Shown here piece by piece: positions 27,127 through 36,791 of a DNA stretch of 64,000 nt. The stretch covers positions 1 through 64,000 of the forward strand of contig CAYZJC010000002.1 of the NCBI GenBank assembly GCA_964478775.1, given 5' to 3'. The position numbers and the translations under genes were made by a program. A model generated the notes under the pieces. That model made no database searches. It saw only the letters and a program-made list of their open reading frames with translations, and was not told the origin of the DNA. This stretch comes from PNMQ01 sp964478775. GTDB taxonomy: Bacteria; Pseudomonadota; Alphaproteobacteria; Paracaedibacterales; CAIOTO01. Within the stretch, counting starts at the first letter, position 1, and each line of letters starts with the position of its first letter.

Positions 27127-27726
27127 ATGAAATTTAATTTTTTTTTAACTTCTTACAAACAGCTTGTTATAATAGGATGTGTTGGTATAGCCTTTGGTTA
27201 TGCCGCACATTCTTTTTTACAAAAGCCAGTTGAGCGCTTAAGAGTCGCGGTGATTGATGGTGAACGTCTTAAAAGTGAAGCTGTGCCTTTTGCAAAGGTG
27301 AAGCAGATTATAGATGTTGAAATTGAAACGGTGAAAAGGGATTTTCTTCCCTATTCAAATGCATTAGAACAAACATTCGACGCTATAAAAGCTGAAAAAA
27401 ATACAGCAAAGGCGCAAAAGAAAAAAGAAGCTTTTGACAAAAAACGTATTGAGACTGAGCAAATATTTTTAAAGAAACAAGAGTATTTACAAGAAATACA
27501 AAATTATTTTTCTCAACTCCTAAATGACAATGTTTTGCAGATTATTACAAAATTAGCAAAAGAGAAAAATATAGAAATTATTCATAACAGATTTGTCGAT
27601 GATAAATTACTAGTTTTTTACAATTCAAATGAATTAGATGTCACCAATGAAGTCATTCACCGCTTAGAAAAAAAGCTATCAGATATAAAAATTCCAAAGG
27701 AAATTCTTTCAAATGGTAAGAAGTAA
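27127..27726 (+). CDS. skp: OmpH/Skp-family periplasmic chaperone
   Basis: This protein of about 199 residues has an N-terminal hydrophobic segment (LVIIGCVGIAFGYAA) followed by a long charged coiled coil, as in Skp, which holds unfolded outer-membrane proteins. The position directly after bamA and before lpxD is the classic one and decides the call, because sequence similarity in this family is weak. The frame begins with TTG at 27115, but the ATG at 27127 (MKFNFFLTSYK) is more likely. The N-terminus looks more like an uncleaved anchor than a clean signal peptide. The end overlaps lpxD by 14 bp. Confidence 0.75.
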   Translation: MKFNFFLTSYKQLVIIGCVGIAFGYAAHSFLQKPVERLRVAVIDGERLKSEAVPFAKVKQIIDVEIETVKRDFLPYSNALEQTFDAIKAEKNTAKAQKKKEAFDKKRIETEQIFLKKQEYLQEIQNYFSQLLNDNVLQIITKLAKEKNIEIIHNRFVDDKLLVFYNSNELDVTNEVIHRLEKKLSDIKIPKEILSNGKK

Positions 27727-28777
27727 TTTTTTTCCACACACAAAAAACATCACCTTAAAGCAAATTTATGATATTTTAGATTTATCACCCCCAGAAGTAA
27801 CTGATTTGTCGCAAACTTTTAATGGCCTTAATTCTTTAAGTGAGGCAAGCCAAAGTGAGATTGCTGTTTTACATAATCCAAAGTATGCAAAAGATGCTAT
27901 GCATTCATCTGCTGGGGTTTGTATCACAACAGATGCTCTAGCACATCGTGTTGGCCCAAACTGCCATGTCATATGCCATGCAACACCCTATCGTGCATAT
28001 GCAAAGGTGGCAAATTATATGTTTGCTTCCCCTGAGCTTTTATCTTCAATGATTCATCCCACTGCAGTTATCCACTCCACTGCCATCATTGGTGAAAACT
28101 GCCAAATTGGACCTTATGTTGTGATTGAAGAGGGTGTGAAAATTGGTGCACGCACTATTATTGAAGCACACACACATATAGCGTCCCATGTCATCATCGG
28201 AGATGATGGGTATGTAGGTTCTGGGGTTACCATTTCACACAGTATTATAGGTTCAAAAGTTTTTATTAAGCCGGGTACACGCATAGGCCAGCAAGGTTTT
28301 GGTTTCCATATGGATGAAAAAGGCCATTTTGATGTGCCCCAACTTGGTATTGTTGAAATAGCCAATGATGTTCAAATAGGATCAAACGTTTGCATTGACA
28401 GGGGTAGTTTAAAAAATACCGTTATTTGTGATGGTGTGAGAATAGATAATCTTGTGCAAATTGCACATAATGTATATATTGGACCTATGTGTGTAATTGT
28501 CGCTCAGGTTGGTGTTGCTGGCAGTACGCGCCTTGGTAAGTTTGTTGTGCTAGCAGGTCAAGCTGGTTTAGCAGGGCACCTTAATATAGGCGATCATGTG
28601 AAAGTCGCAGCTCAATCTGGGTTAATGCGGGATGTTGACGCCGGTCAAACGGTTGCTGGCACACCTGCTGTGCCTGTAAGAGATTGGCACAAACAAACCA
28701 TTTTGCTACAAAAATTACTTAAGGAGAACAAAGATGGCGCAAAGCACACTGGCACAAGTGATACAAACAACGGATGA
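27713..28777 (+). CDS. lpxD: UDP-3-O-acylglucosamine N-acyltransferase LpxD
   Basis: The third enzyme of lipid A synthesis has 354 residues. It has an N-terminal uridine-binding domain and a left-handed beta-helix of hexapeptide repeats (IHPTAVIHSTAIIGENCQIG and onward). The catalytic His is in LVQIAHNVYIG, and GFGFH-like sequence (QQGFGFHMD) is the LpxD signature. It overlaps skp upstream and fabZ downstream, so it is translated as part of one operon. The length is typical. Confidence 0.95.
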   Translation: MVRSNFFPHTKNITLKQIYDILDLSPPEVTDLSQTFNGLNSLSEASQSEIAVLHNPKYAKDAMHSSAGVCITTDALAHRVGPNCHVICHATPYRAYAKVANYMFASPELLSSMIHPTAVIHSTAIIGENCQIGPYVVIEEGVKIGARTIIEAHTHIASHVIIGDDGYVGSGVTISHSIIGSKVFIKPGTRIGQQGFGFHMDEKGHFDVPQLGIVEIANDVQIGSNVCIDRGSLKNTVICDGVRIDNLVQIAHNVYIGPMCVIVAQVGVAGSTRLGKFVVLAGQAGLAGHLNIGDHVKVAAQSGLMRDVDAGQTVAGTPAVPVRDWHKQTILLQKLLKENKDGAKHTGTSDTNNG

Positions 28778-29279
28778 GGATATAATGGAGACTGCAAAAA
28801 TTCACGTACCAACATTAACAATAACTGAAATTCAAAAACTTATTCCGCACCGTTATCCCTTTTTGTTGGTTGATAGAATACAAGATATTGAACTTGGCCA
28901 AAGCGCTGTTGGTGTGAAAAGTGTGACGATGAATGAATGGTATTTTCAAGGTCATTTCCCTGATCACCCCGTTATGCCAGGTGTCTTAATTGTAGAGGCT
29001 ATGGCACAAACTGCAGGTGCATTGGTTGCAAAGTCATTGCAAATGATGAGTGAAACAACTGCTGATACAAAAAAAGATGAAACACCTATGGTTTATTTCA
29101 TGTCGATTGAGTCGGCCAAATTTAGAAAACCTGTAACACCGGGTGATGTTTTACATCTTAAGGTAACAAAAGAAAAAAGCCATGGTTCCGTTTGGAGATT
29201 TAAAGGTGAAGCTTATGTTGAAAACACACGCGTGAGTGAAGCTAGCTTTATGGCTATGATTGTAAGTGAAAAAAAATAA
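28734..29279 (+). CDS. fabZ: 3-hydroxyacyl-ACP dehydratase FabZ
   Basis: The hot-dog-fold dehydratase acts in fatty acid elongation and competes with LpxA for hydroxyacyl-ACP. It has 181 residues with IPHRYPFLLVDR and the catalytic GHFPDHPVMPGVLIVEAMAQ (His and Glu). The start at 28734 is inside lpxD but has a strong AAGGAG nine bases upstream. The ATG at 28785 would remove an extra N-terminal 17 residues absent from most FabZ proteins. It lies between lpxD and lpxA as usual. Confidence 0.95.
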   Translation: MAQSTLAQVIQTTDEDIMETAKIHVPTLTITEIQKLIPHRYPFLLVDRIQDIELGQSAVGVKSVTMNEWYFQGHFPDHPVMPGVLIVEAMAQTAGALVAKSLQMMSETTADTKKDETPMVYFMSIESAKFRKPVTPGDVLHLKVTKEKSHGSVWRFKGEAYVENTRVSEASFMAMIVSEKK

Positions 29280-29288
29280 GCGAAGAGT

Positions 29289-30149
29289 ATGATGTCACAA
29301 GAAATTCAGACCAACGATAATATTTTTAACAAGAATGCCTTCGTTCACCCAACAGCTATTCTTGAAGAAGGTGCAACCATTAGTGATGGTGTCTATGTGG
29401 GCCCTTACTGTGTCATTGGAAAAGACGTTGTTTTAAAAGACAGTGTACGCCTTGTTTCACATGTGTGTGTAGCAGGGTTAACTACTGTTGGTGAAGGAAC
29501 AATTATTTACCCTTTTGCTTCTATTGGCCACCCCCCGCAAGACCTAAAGTTTAAAGGTGAACCTTCAACTGTTGTGATTGGTAAAAATAATACGATTCGT
29601 GAATATGTAACCATCCAGCCCGGTACTGAAGGTGGGGAGATGACAACTGTCGTGGGTGATGGGTGCTTGTTGATGGNNNNNNNNNNNNNNNNNNNNNNNN
29701 NNNNNNNNNNNNNTAAAGTTGGAAATAATATTGTGCTTGCGAACTATGCAACACTGGCAGGTCACGTACAGGTAGATGATAATGTTGTTATTGGTGGACT
29801 TAGCGCCTTTCAACAACGTGTACGAGTTGGAACTTCTTCTATGATTGGCGGGATGTCTGGTGTTGAAAAAGACGTTATTCCTTATGCTTTAGTAATGGGG
29901 GATAGGGCGCATCTTCATGGGCTTAACCTTATTGGGCTTAGAAGACGTGGTATTTCAAATGCCCATATTCAACAAATTCAAAGTGCTTACAGAACAATAT
30001 TTGAAGAGCATCACGATAAGTCACTAGCTGAACGCGTTCAATTAGCAAAGGCACAATTAGATAAGGATAATCCATTATCTCAGCAGTTCATTGACTTTAT
30101 TGAACATGACTCAAGGCGACACTTTTGTCTGCCTAAAACCAAGCACTAA
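29289..30149 (+). CDS. lpxA: UDP-N-acetylglucosamine acyltransferase LpxA (with assembly gap)
   Basis: The first enzyme of lipid A synthesis is about 286 residues as assembled. It has hexapeptide repeats (FVHPTAILEEGATIS), PFASIGHPPQDLKF, GGLSAFQQRVRVG, and a C-terminal helical domain beginning ALVMGDRAHLHGLN. A run of 37 N interrupts it where the catalytic His segment (usually HIAHDC) should be. The frame is kept across the gap, but the spacing from LLM to VGNN is about four residues longer than in known LpxA. The N count therefore is probably not the true length. The gene ends the bamA operon. Confidence 0.92.
   Translation: MMSQEIQTNDNIFNKNAFVHPTAILEEGATISDGVYVGPYCVIGKDVVLKDSVRLVSHVCVAGLTTVGEGTIIYPFASIGHPPQDLKFKGEPSTVVIGKNNTIREYVTIQPGTEGGEMTTVVGDGCLLMXXXXXXXXXXXXXKVGNNIVLANYATLAGHVQVDDNVVIGGLSAFQQRVRVGTSSMIGGMSGVEKDVIPYALVMGDRAHLHGLNLIGLRRRGISNAHIQQIQSAYRTIFEEHHDKSLAERVQLAKAQLDKDNPLSQQFIDFIEHDSRRHFCLPKTKH
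29677..29713. other. Assembly gap (37 N) inside lpxA
   Basis: Thirty-seven undetermined bases replace the active-site segment of lpxA. This is a sequencing gap, not a biological feature. Confidence 0.99.
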
Positions 30150-30187
30150 ATCTATTTCATTATCCATTTTATAAGAAAGTGACTCTC

Positions 30188-31609
30188 ATGAAAGGTCCTA
30201 TTGTTCGTTTTGCACCCAGTCCAACGGGTTATCTCCATATCGGGGGGGCTAGAACAGCTTTATTTAATTGGTTGTTTGCAAAACATCACAAAGGGCAATT
30301 TTTACTGCGGATAGAAGACACTGACCAAGAACGTTCAACCCCGCAAGCTGTTCAAGCTATATTAGATAGTCTTAACTGGCTTGGCTTACATCACGATGGT
30401 GAAGTTATTTTCCAGTCGAAACGTTTTGCACGCCATGCTGAAGTTGCACATGAAATGGTTGAAAAAGGCCTGGCTTACTATTGTTATTGCAGTGTTCAAG
30501 AAGTAGATGCAATGCGAGAAGAGGCAAAAACCAAAGGTTTGCCACCAAAATATAATGGGTTTTGGCGTGACCGTGATCAATCGCTTGCTCCGAAAGATGT
30601 TAAGCCAGTTGTTAGGTTTAAAGCACCTCAAGATGGACAAACCGTCATACAAGACCTTGTTCAAGGTGATGTTGTCATGCAAAATAAACAAGCGGATGAC
30701 TTAGTTTTACTGCGTTCTGATGGTACCCCCACTTATATGTTATCAGTCATTGTCGATGATCACGATATGGAAATTACGCATATTATAAGAGGGGACGACC
30801 ACCTCACGAATGCTTTTAGGCAAAAGCAAATGTATGATGCCCTAGGGTGGAAGGCGCCTGAATTTGCTCACATTCCGTTAATTCATGGGCCAGATGGGGC
30901 CAAACTTTCCAAGCGTCATGGGGCTTTAGGTGCTGAACAATATAAAGAAATGGGGTATTTGCCACAGACCCTATTGAATTATTTGTTGCGTTTGGGTTGG
31001 GCGCATGGTGATGAAGAAATTATTTCCATCGATAAAGCCATTGAATGGTTTGACTTGCCCGCAGTTGGAAGGTCACCATCACGTATGGACTTTATGAAGC
31101 TTAACCATGTGAATGCACATTATATTCGTCATTTTGAAGACCAAGTTCAATTGACTAACCTTACTGTTCCCTTTATTGAAAAGAGAATTGAACGTTCCTT
31201 GACACCTGTTGAGTGTGAGCGCATCACAAAGGGGATGAAAGGCTTACAGGAACGTGCTAAGACAATGCTTGAACTTGCAGAAGGCTGTGAGGTGTATTGC
31301 GATTTGCCATTAGATTTTGATGAAAAAGCCTTAAAGTTTTGTACCCCACAGTCACAGGATATTATAAAAGCATTACTTCTTGACCTTGAACCCATTGACT
31401 TTACCCATGACAATTTAGAAGAAACGATTCGGGGCTTTGCTGAGAAAAATGAAATGAAGCTAGGTGTTGTTTCACAAGCTTTACGTGTGGCAATTACAAA
31501 GCGCACCATTTCACCTAGTTTGTTTGAACTCATGGCAATTTTACCAAAGGGCGATGTGATTAAGAGATTGCAAACGTTTTTGGTTTTGGATTTTACATCT
31601 ATATACTAA
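30188..31609 (+). CDS. gltX: Glutamyl-tRNA synthetase
   Basis: The class I synthetase charges tRNA-Glu and, in many Alphaproteobacteria, also tRNA-Gln before amidation. It has about 473 residues. APSPTGYLHIGGARTA contains the HIGH-type motif and AKLSKRHGA the KMSKS-type motif. The C-terminal anticodon-binding helices follow. The start at 30188 has AAGAAAG upstream, and a GTG nine bases earlier is an alternative. Two GltX paralogues are common in this class and only one is in the window. It is on the same strand as the lpxA operon, about 40 bp downstream. Confidence 0.95.
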   Translation: MKGPIVRFAPSPTGYLHIGGARTALFNWLFAKHHKGQFLLRIEDTDQERSTPQAVQAILDSLNWLGLHHDGEVIFQSKRFARHAEVAHEMVEKGLAYYCYCSVQEVDAMREEAKTKGLPPKYNGFWRDRDQSLAPKDVKPVVRFKAPQDGQTVIQDLVQGDVVMQNKQADDLVLLRSDGTPTYMLSVIVDDHDMEITHIIRGDDHLTNAFRQKQMYDALGWKAPEFAHIPLIHGPDGAKLSKRHGALGAEQYKEMGYLPQTLLNYLLRLGWAHGDEEIISIDKAIEWFDLPAVGRSPSRMDFMKLNHVNAHYIRHFEDQVQLTNLTVPFIEKRIERSLTPVECERITKGMKGLQERAKTMLELAEGCEVYCDLPLDFDEKALKFCTPQSQDIIKALLLDLEPIDFTHDNLEETIRGFAEKNEMKLGVVSQALRVAITKRTISPSLFELMAILPKGDVIKRLQTFLVLDFTSIY

Positions 31610-31687
31610 AAAAGAAAGACAGAACTTTGCAATTTCTATATGAATTGCGTATGATAGGTTAGGTTTTATAAAGCAAGGTGTTGACTT

Positions 31688-32017
31688 ATGCATCCATTTA
31701 TTGTTTCAGATTGTGCAAAGGCACGCGTTGCCTCCATGTTATCTCAAGAAGAACCCTCTTCATTTTTTAGAATCAGTGTCATGGCTGGTGGGTGTTCAGG
31801 TTTACAATACACTTTTACCATCGACCAAACCCTCACACCAGATGACCTTTTTCTTGTTGACACAGAAGATGGTAAAATCGTCATTGATGATATTTCTCTT
31901 GGATTTGTTTCCGGTGGCGTTTTAGTATTTGAACAAGAACTGGTTGGTTCAAAATTTGTCATTACCAACCCTAATGCGAAAATGGGATGTGGTTGTGGTA
32001 AGTCGTTTTCTGTTTAG
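31688..32017 (+). CDS. erpA: Iron-sulfur cluster insertion protein, ErpA/IscA type
   Basis: The 109-residue A-type carrier delivers Fe-S clusters to target enzymes. The three conserved cysteines are present: GGCSGLQY in the middle and GCGCGKSF at the C-terminus. ITNPNAKMGCGCG matches ErpA slightly better than IscA or SufA, where the family boundary is blurred. No isc or suf genes are adjacent. It lies 17 bp before lptD and may be cotranscribed. Confidence 0.9.
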   Translation: MHPFIVSDCAKARVASMLSQEEPSSFFRISVMAGGCSGLQYTFTIDQTLTPDDLFLVDTEDGKIVIDDISLGFVSGGVLVFEQELVGSKFVITNPNAKMGCGCGKSFSV

Positions 32018-32033
32018 GTGAATTGAATTTTTA

Positions 32034-34322
32034 ATGTCTTTGCGTGTTTTTTCAAAATCTCTATTAATTTCTGCAAGTTTTTTTTCTGTTGTATCTGTTA
32101 CTGAGGCAAAGAATATCACAACAAAGCCACCCCTCAAAATTTCAGCAAATGAAATCTTGATTAACCCTAAAAAAAAGCAGATTGTGGCTATGGGGCAAGT
32201 GAATTTGCTTCAAGAAACTGATAGTGGGCAACGCACAGTTGAATGTGACCGTGTGATTTTTGACCAAACAACGGGAGTTATCAAGGCGAGTGGGTTGAAC
32301 GGTTCCCCTATTAAGCTTACACAAGCCAATAGTGATATTTTTTATGCAAAGGAATTAGAGCTGGCATCAAACATGTCGGCTGGTGAAATGCATGAAATTG
32401 TTATTAAAAGGGTTAATCATTCAACATTGACGAGTCAAAGGTTGAAACGTGCAGATGCAAACGGTACTGTTCTATATCAAGCAGACTATACTGCATGTCA
32501 GTTTTGTGAAACCCAAAAGCCCTTATGGAAATTGTGTTCGGCTGAAGTTGAACATGATGAAAATACGCAGACTATGACTTATAAAAATGTTGTTTTGCGT
32601 ATAAAAGATGTGCCTGTTTTATATTCGCCTTATTTTTCACACCCAGACCCTACAGTGAAAAGAAAGTCAGGCGTCTTGGCCCCTACATTTGCAAGAAACA
32701 CGGACCTTGGTTATGTTGTGAGTGTGCCTGTCTATTATGTCATTTCCCAAAGTCAAGACTTAACAATCACCCCGTCATTTGCCAGTAAAGAACTTGGAAT
32801 TATTCATGGTGAATATCGTAATCGTTTGCACAATGGCAATTTTGAATTAAGTGGGAGTTATACCCGCTCACAGCATGTTAATTTGTATAAGCCATATGTG
32901 TCAACGACAGGTAAGGTTGAAACACCTGGGCGTGATCGTTGGAACTTTAAGATTGACACGAATAAAGATATTAATGATCAAAATAGGTTTTTAATGTCTT
33001 TGAATAAGGCGAGTGATACGACGTATTTATCACGTTATGCGCTTGTGCGTCAGACTCCGTTTGTGAACCACAACACCAACCTGAGGTCTAATATAGCCTG
33101 GCAATTTTATGACAAAAATACATACGCGGATGTAGAGTCTCTTTATTTTCAAACAGATGCGCAAGAAACAACCCCTTCAGTTTTGCCCAAAATAACTCTA
33201 AGTCACCAAGCACCTGCCCCTCATGTGGGGGGGGTATGGGGATTTGATACTAATTTTTTAGCCTTACTCAGAGATAAAGAAGTCATAGGTCGAGCCGGAA
33301 CCAGAATGTTTAGAGTGTCACAAAGGTTACATTACAGACGTGAAGATGTTATTTCAAATGGTCATATCATCAGTTTTCGTTTAGATGGGCGAATCGATTA
33401 TTATGTAATGAAAAAATACTATGATACACATGCTCAATTTGAAAATCCTAAAACGAGGAAAAACAAAACCCATTTAAGATTCTTTCCCCAAAGTAGTTTG
33501 ATGTGGAAATGGCCAATTTATAGAGATTTTGAAACCTCAAGACTGATTATTACCCCTAAAATGATGATTGCTTCGAGCCCTTTAACAATTAACAATCGCC
33601 ATATTCCCAATGAAGATTCATTGACGAATGAAGTTGATGATTTAAGCATGTTTACCCCCAATAGGTTTAATGGACTTGATCGTGTTGATGCTGGTTCACG
33701 AATAGTTGTGGGGGTGGATTCTCACATGATATTACCAGCAGCACGTAAAATTGGTTTGTTTATTGGTAAAACTTACCGCCTTGATAAACAAATGGTTTTT
33801 AATAAGGGCCAGGGGGAGGATGGTAAGTCATCTGACTTAGTGGGGCGATTAAACATTCGCTTCAGTGATATGGTTCAAACGCGTCAGCGTGCAGCATACA
33901 GTGCGAACCTTAACGCATTTAGGTATCTTGAAAATGGTTTATTAATAGGCCCTAAACAATTTAAAATGAGTCTAGGCCATGTTCAACTAAATAGTTATGC
34001 GTCCCCTAGTGGAAATGCGGTATCTCAAGCGAATCTGCATATTTCCTCGCAGTTTTCAACGCATTGGAATGGGTATGTTGGACAAATTAGAAATTTAAAG
34101 AAAAGAGGTGGGGGCGCAATTTTAGGCACTTTCTTAGGGATGCGATATGATGATGAGTGTTTCACAATGGATGTAGGAATTTACAAATCATCTCAGTATG
34201 ACAGAGATATAAAGCCCGAGACTTCTTTTTTAGTTCGCTTTAACTTTAAAACGCTTTCAGCTTTGACTGTGTCGTCTGCACCAGAGTACCCCACTAGCCC
34301 ATTAACCGCAGGGTTGTCATAG
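32034..34322 (+). CDS. lptD: LPS-assembly protein LptD
   Basis: The 762-residue outer-membrane protein places lipopolysaccharide in the outer leaflet. It has a signal peptide (about residues 1-25, SVTEAK), an OstA/LptA-like jellyroll (about 32-130: ANEILINPKKKQIVAMGQV), then the LptD barrel domain with YSPYFSHPDPTVKRKSGVL, the family hallmark. It has Cys residues around ACQFCETQ and KLCSAE that could form the usual disulfides. Together with lpxA/lpxD and bamA it shows that the organism makes LPS. LptE is not seen nearby. Confidence 0.95.
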   Translation: MSLRVFSKSLLISASFFSVVSVTEAKNITTKPPLKISANEILINPKKKQIVAMGQVNLLQETDSGQRTVECDRVIFDQTTGVIKASGLNGSPIKLTQANSDIFYAKELELASNMSAGEMHEIVIKRVNHSTLTSQRLKRADANGTVLYQADYTACQFCETQKPLWKLCSAEVEHDENTQTMTYKNVVLRIKDVPVLYSPYFSHPDPTVKRKSGVLAPTFARNTDLGYVVSVPVYYVISQSQDLTITPSFASKELGIIHGEYRNRLHNGNFELSGSYTRSQHVNLYKPYVSTTGKVETPGRDRWNFKIDTNKDINDQNRFLMSLNKASDTTYLSRYALVRQTPFVNHNTNLRSNIAWQFYDKNTYADVESLYFQTDAQETTPSVLPKITLSHQAPAPHVGGVWGFDTNFLALLRDKEVIGRAGTRMFRVSQRLHYRREDVISNGHIISFRLDGRIDYYVMKKYYDTHAQFENPKTRKNKTHLRFFPQSSLMWKWPIYRDFETSRLIITPKMMIASSPLTINNRHIPNEDSLTNEVDDLSMFTPNRFNGLDRVDAGSRIVVGVDSHMILPAARKIGLFIGKTYRLDKQMVFNKGQGEDGKSSDLVGRLNIRFSDMVQTRQRAAYSANLNAFRYLENGLLIGPKQFKMSLGHVQLNSYASPSGNAVSQANLHISSQFSTHWNGYVGQIRNLKKRGGGAILGTFLGMRYDDECFTMDVGIYKSSQYDRDIKPETSFLVRFNFKTLSALTVSSAPEYPTSPLTAGLS

Positions 34323-34357
34323 CAAAGATGTGGTTATGAGAGAGTGGTGAGAGACTA

Positions 34358-35026
34358 TTACGCAGCTTTTGCGTCCGTCTTTACAAGGGTCCACACCATA
34401 ATTTCAGGTCTCATTTCTTTTGTAAAGACCCAGGTGTCTACAACCTCAACCGTCAATTTGGAGGGGTTATCATCACTTAAGCCATCAGCATTGAGGGTGG
34501 CCATCATTTGCTGACTTGTAAACTGAATAGTAATTTTTGCTGTGTTATTATCCTTATCATATTCAATGCCTTGAATACGCGAAGTTGTTTCTTTAAGTTC
34601 AGCTTGCAACGTTTCTTGGCGTTCATTTCTATTTTCAATGGCTAACTTAAAGCGTTCAAAAACGTCAGAACTCACGAGACTTTTTAACCTTTCAAGATGA
34701 GAATCAGCATAAGCATATACAATCATTTCAAAAGCACGAACAGCCCCACGTTCAAATTTTTCAATTGCAAAAGATGAATCATGTTTTTGAAGTAAGGCTT
34801 CTTTTTGTGTTAATTCTTGAACCTTCTCTTCGTCTGCTGGGTCTTGTTGTTGTGTCTGCGCTGTTCTTGCGGGCAATACAATAATATTGTCTTGTTCAGG
34901 TTGGTTTTGATATTGACCAACAAACCAGTCTTTTCCTTCTTTTTCATGCCCTGTACGTGTCCCTAAAACTGACCATAAGCGATAGACAAGTGCGCCTGTA
35001 ACAATTAGCAATATTAAAGTTTCCAT
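34358..35026 (-). CDS. Tim44-like domain protein
   Basis: The 222-residue protein has an N-terminal membrane anchor (ETLILLIVTGALVYRLW) and a C-terminal Tim44-like domain (about 95-218: AFEMIVYAYADSHLERLKSLVS, VVDTWVFTKEMR). The domain is shared with the mitochondrial import motor subunit Tim44 and is widespread in Alphaproteobacteria, where its role is thought to be membrane-associated but is not settled. It is convergent with lptD. In many relatives it neighbours secB, dnaQ or mltA, none of which is seen here. Confidence 0.88.
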   Translation of the reverse strand: METLILLIVTGALVYRLWSVLGTRTGHEKEGKDWFVGQYQNQPEQDNIIVLPARTAQTQQQDPADEEKVQELTQKEALLQKHDSSFAIEKFERGAVRAFEMIVYAYADSHLERLKSLVSSDVFERFKLAIENRNERQETLQAELKETTSRIQGIEYDKDNNTAKITIQFTSQQMMATLNADGLSDDNPSKLTVEVVDTWVFTKEMRPEIMVWTLVKTDAKAA

Positions 35027-35157
35027 CTATATCTACCTTTTCATTAACATCTAAGACTGGTGTGAAGTAATCCAATTAGGCACAACATTTTGTCTTTTTT
35101 CTCTTACGTTTAAGAATATCTTTAAAATATAAACATAACCTTAAAAGTTTTGATTTT

Positions 35158-35910
35158 TTAAAAAAAATAATCGTGCGCTCTGTATAATTTTGTTTCTTTT
35201 CTAGTTAGCAACCACCATAGCATATCAACTGCACCTTGTGCAAACACAGTCCTGTCATGGGTGTCATGAATTATTTCAAGTGACTCATATGGCGTGTCAA
35301 ATTTTATTTTGTGTTCACCAACAACATGACCAACTCTAACAGAATCAATTGCAATAGCCTGGCTTGGTTTGTCATCAGCATGTAATTGTGCTTCAATTGC
35401 AGCTTTAATTGCAAGCGCCGTACCAGATGGGCTATCTTTTTTATGCACGTGATGTATATCACAAATATCTACGGATAAATTCTTGTCATATAAAAAATGT
35501 GCGCACTGTTTAGCTAAAAACATAAGCAAGTTGGCACCAACACTGGTATTGGGTGCATGTAATACGGGGGTATATTCACTTATTTTATTTAAACTCGTGT
35601 AGGTCTCATTGTCTAGTCCGGTTGTGCCAGATAAGACGACAGGAAACTTCTGTGCTTGTAATGGATTCGCTTTTTGAGATTCAATATAGGCTAATAAGTT
35701 GCTGTTTAAGCTTTTTAAACCAGTGGGTGAGGAAAAATCAATAATGGCATCGCATATAAATGTGTCTGTTAATGAAGATTGGTCATCAATTGTTGCCTTT
35801 TTTGTATCAAGCGCTTCGATTATTACACCATGGTAACGGCTATCATTTTGAAGTTGTTTGACAATTAACGTCCCCATTCTTCCTGTAATACCATGTATTT
35901 TTATTTTCAT
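35158..35910 (-). CDS. dapB: 4-hydroxy-tetrahydrodipicolinate reductase DapB
   Basis: The enzyme reduces tetrahydrodipicolinate in the lysine/diaminopimelate pathway needed for peptidoglycan. The 250-residue protein has the NAD(P)H site GITGRMG at the N-terminus and the family signature HHVHKKDSPSGTALA with catalytic His and Lys. VFAQGAVDMLWWLL near the end is also typical, although the usual GAL..A..L form is altered. It lies 10 bp after the pmtA-like gene on the same strand. Its presence implies that peptidoglycan synthesis is retained. Confidence 0.94.
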   Translation of the reverse strand: MKIKIHGITGRMGTLIVKQLQNDSRYHGVIIEALDTKKATIDDQSSLTDTFICDAIIDFSSPTGLKSLNSNLLAYIESQKANPLQAQKFPVVLSGTTGLDNETYTSLNKISEYTPVLHAPNTSVGANLLMFLAKQCAHFLYDKNLSVDICDIHHVHKKDSPSGTALAIKAAIEAQLHADDKPSQAIAIDSVRVGHVVGEHKIKFDTPYESLEIIHDTHDRTVFAQGAVDMLWWLLTRKETKLYRAHDYFF

Positions 35911-35920
35911 AACTTTGTTT

Positions 35921-36628
35921 TTAATTCTTAAAATTATTATTTATTGACCTAAAATTTGGCTTAAATTTAGCGATTTGCTTTTGCACTTTATAAAGAAATG
36001 AGCGTGTCACAGGTTCGTTGATGCTGGCAAAGGTGTATGACCAAACTGTTGCAGGTGGTACATTTTTTAAAACTAAACCAAGCCTTGATGAGTTAATTCC
36101 TAAACGTCTGTTGCAAAGAGGTGAGGTTGGCCCATACGTAAATTGAATGACTTTCCCTTCACTATTCATCACGGAACGAAAGGCGTCAAACAGTTGTTTT
36201 TGCTCGTCTTTGTTTAAATTCATTAATGGAATACCAGAAATAATAGTTGTTACATTTCCATGCGTGTAGTCTGGCAAAAGAGAGAGCAAGTTGGTCGCAT
36301 CCCCTTGAATAATAGTAATATGTGGAAATTTTTCACGTAAATATTGGGTCAGCTCAGGGTCTAATTCAATTACAATCAGTTTGCTTTGGCATAAACCACT
36401 TTCAAGTAATGTCTTTGTAAGACTTCCTGTTCCTGCCCCCACTTCAACAACATACACGTCATTGTCATTATTAACATGTTGACAAACAAATTGCCCCAAT
36501 GCTTTTGAACTTGGCATAACAGCACCTAGTGCTTTTGGATTTTTTAAAACGCGTTTTAGAAAAAGTAGCTTTTCATTTTTTGTAATTTTATTTAAAAGCA
36601 AGATGTACCCGTGAATGACAATAAGCAT
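35921..36628 (-). CDS. pmtA: PmtA-like phospholipid N-methyltransferase
   Basis: The 235-residue class I SAM methyltransferase has the SAM motif VVEVGAGTGSLTKTLL and the acidic ELDPEL after strand 2. FLKRVLKNPKALGAVMPSS at the N-terminus and ISGIPLMNL are typical of PmtA, which methylates phosphatidylethanolamine towards phosphatidylcholine. KsgA-type rRNA methylases share the SAM fold but lack the PSS start, and a true rsmA is at 47.9 kb. Phosphatidylcholine is common in host-associated Alphaproteobacteria. The substrate is inferred from family. Confidence 0.72.
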   Translation of the reverse strand: MLIVIHGYILLLNKITKNEKLLFLKRVLKNPKALGAVMPSSKALGQFVCQHVNNDNDVYVVEVGAGTGSLTKTLLESGLCQSKLIVIELDPELTQYLREKFPHITIIQGDATNLLSLLPDYTHGNVTTIISGIPLMNLNKDEQKQLFDAFRSVMNSEGKVIQFTYGPTSPLCNRRLGINSSRLGLVLKNVPPATVWSYTFASINEPVTRSFLYKVQKQIAKFKPNFRSINNNFKN

Positions 36629-36791
36629 AAGTCCTTAGTGATTTTATCTTTCTTAACAATAAAATGCAATTGACTTTCGATAGTGCTGTCAAAAAAAGGG
36701 ATCTCAAGGGTGATCATTTACCTTTCATTTTTTTAAAATTTAAATCAAAATAAGGAATAGCCCAACACAAAGACATTTCATTATCTTTTGT

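Noticed and set aside
35921..36628. Second rRNA adenine dimethyltransferase (KsgA)
   Set aside because: The SAM motif is similar, but the NLPY catalytic motif is missing and the GAVMPSS opening and SGIPLM motif fit PmtA.
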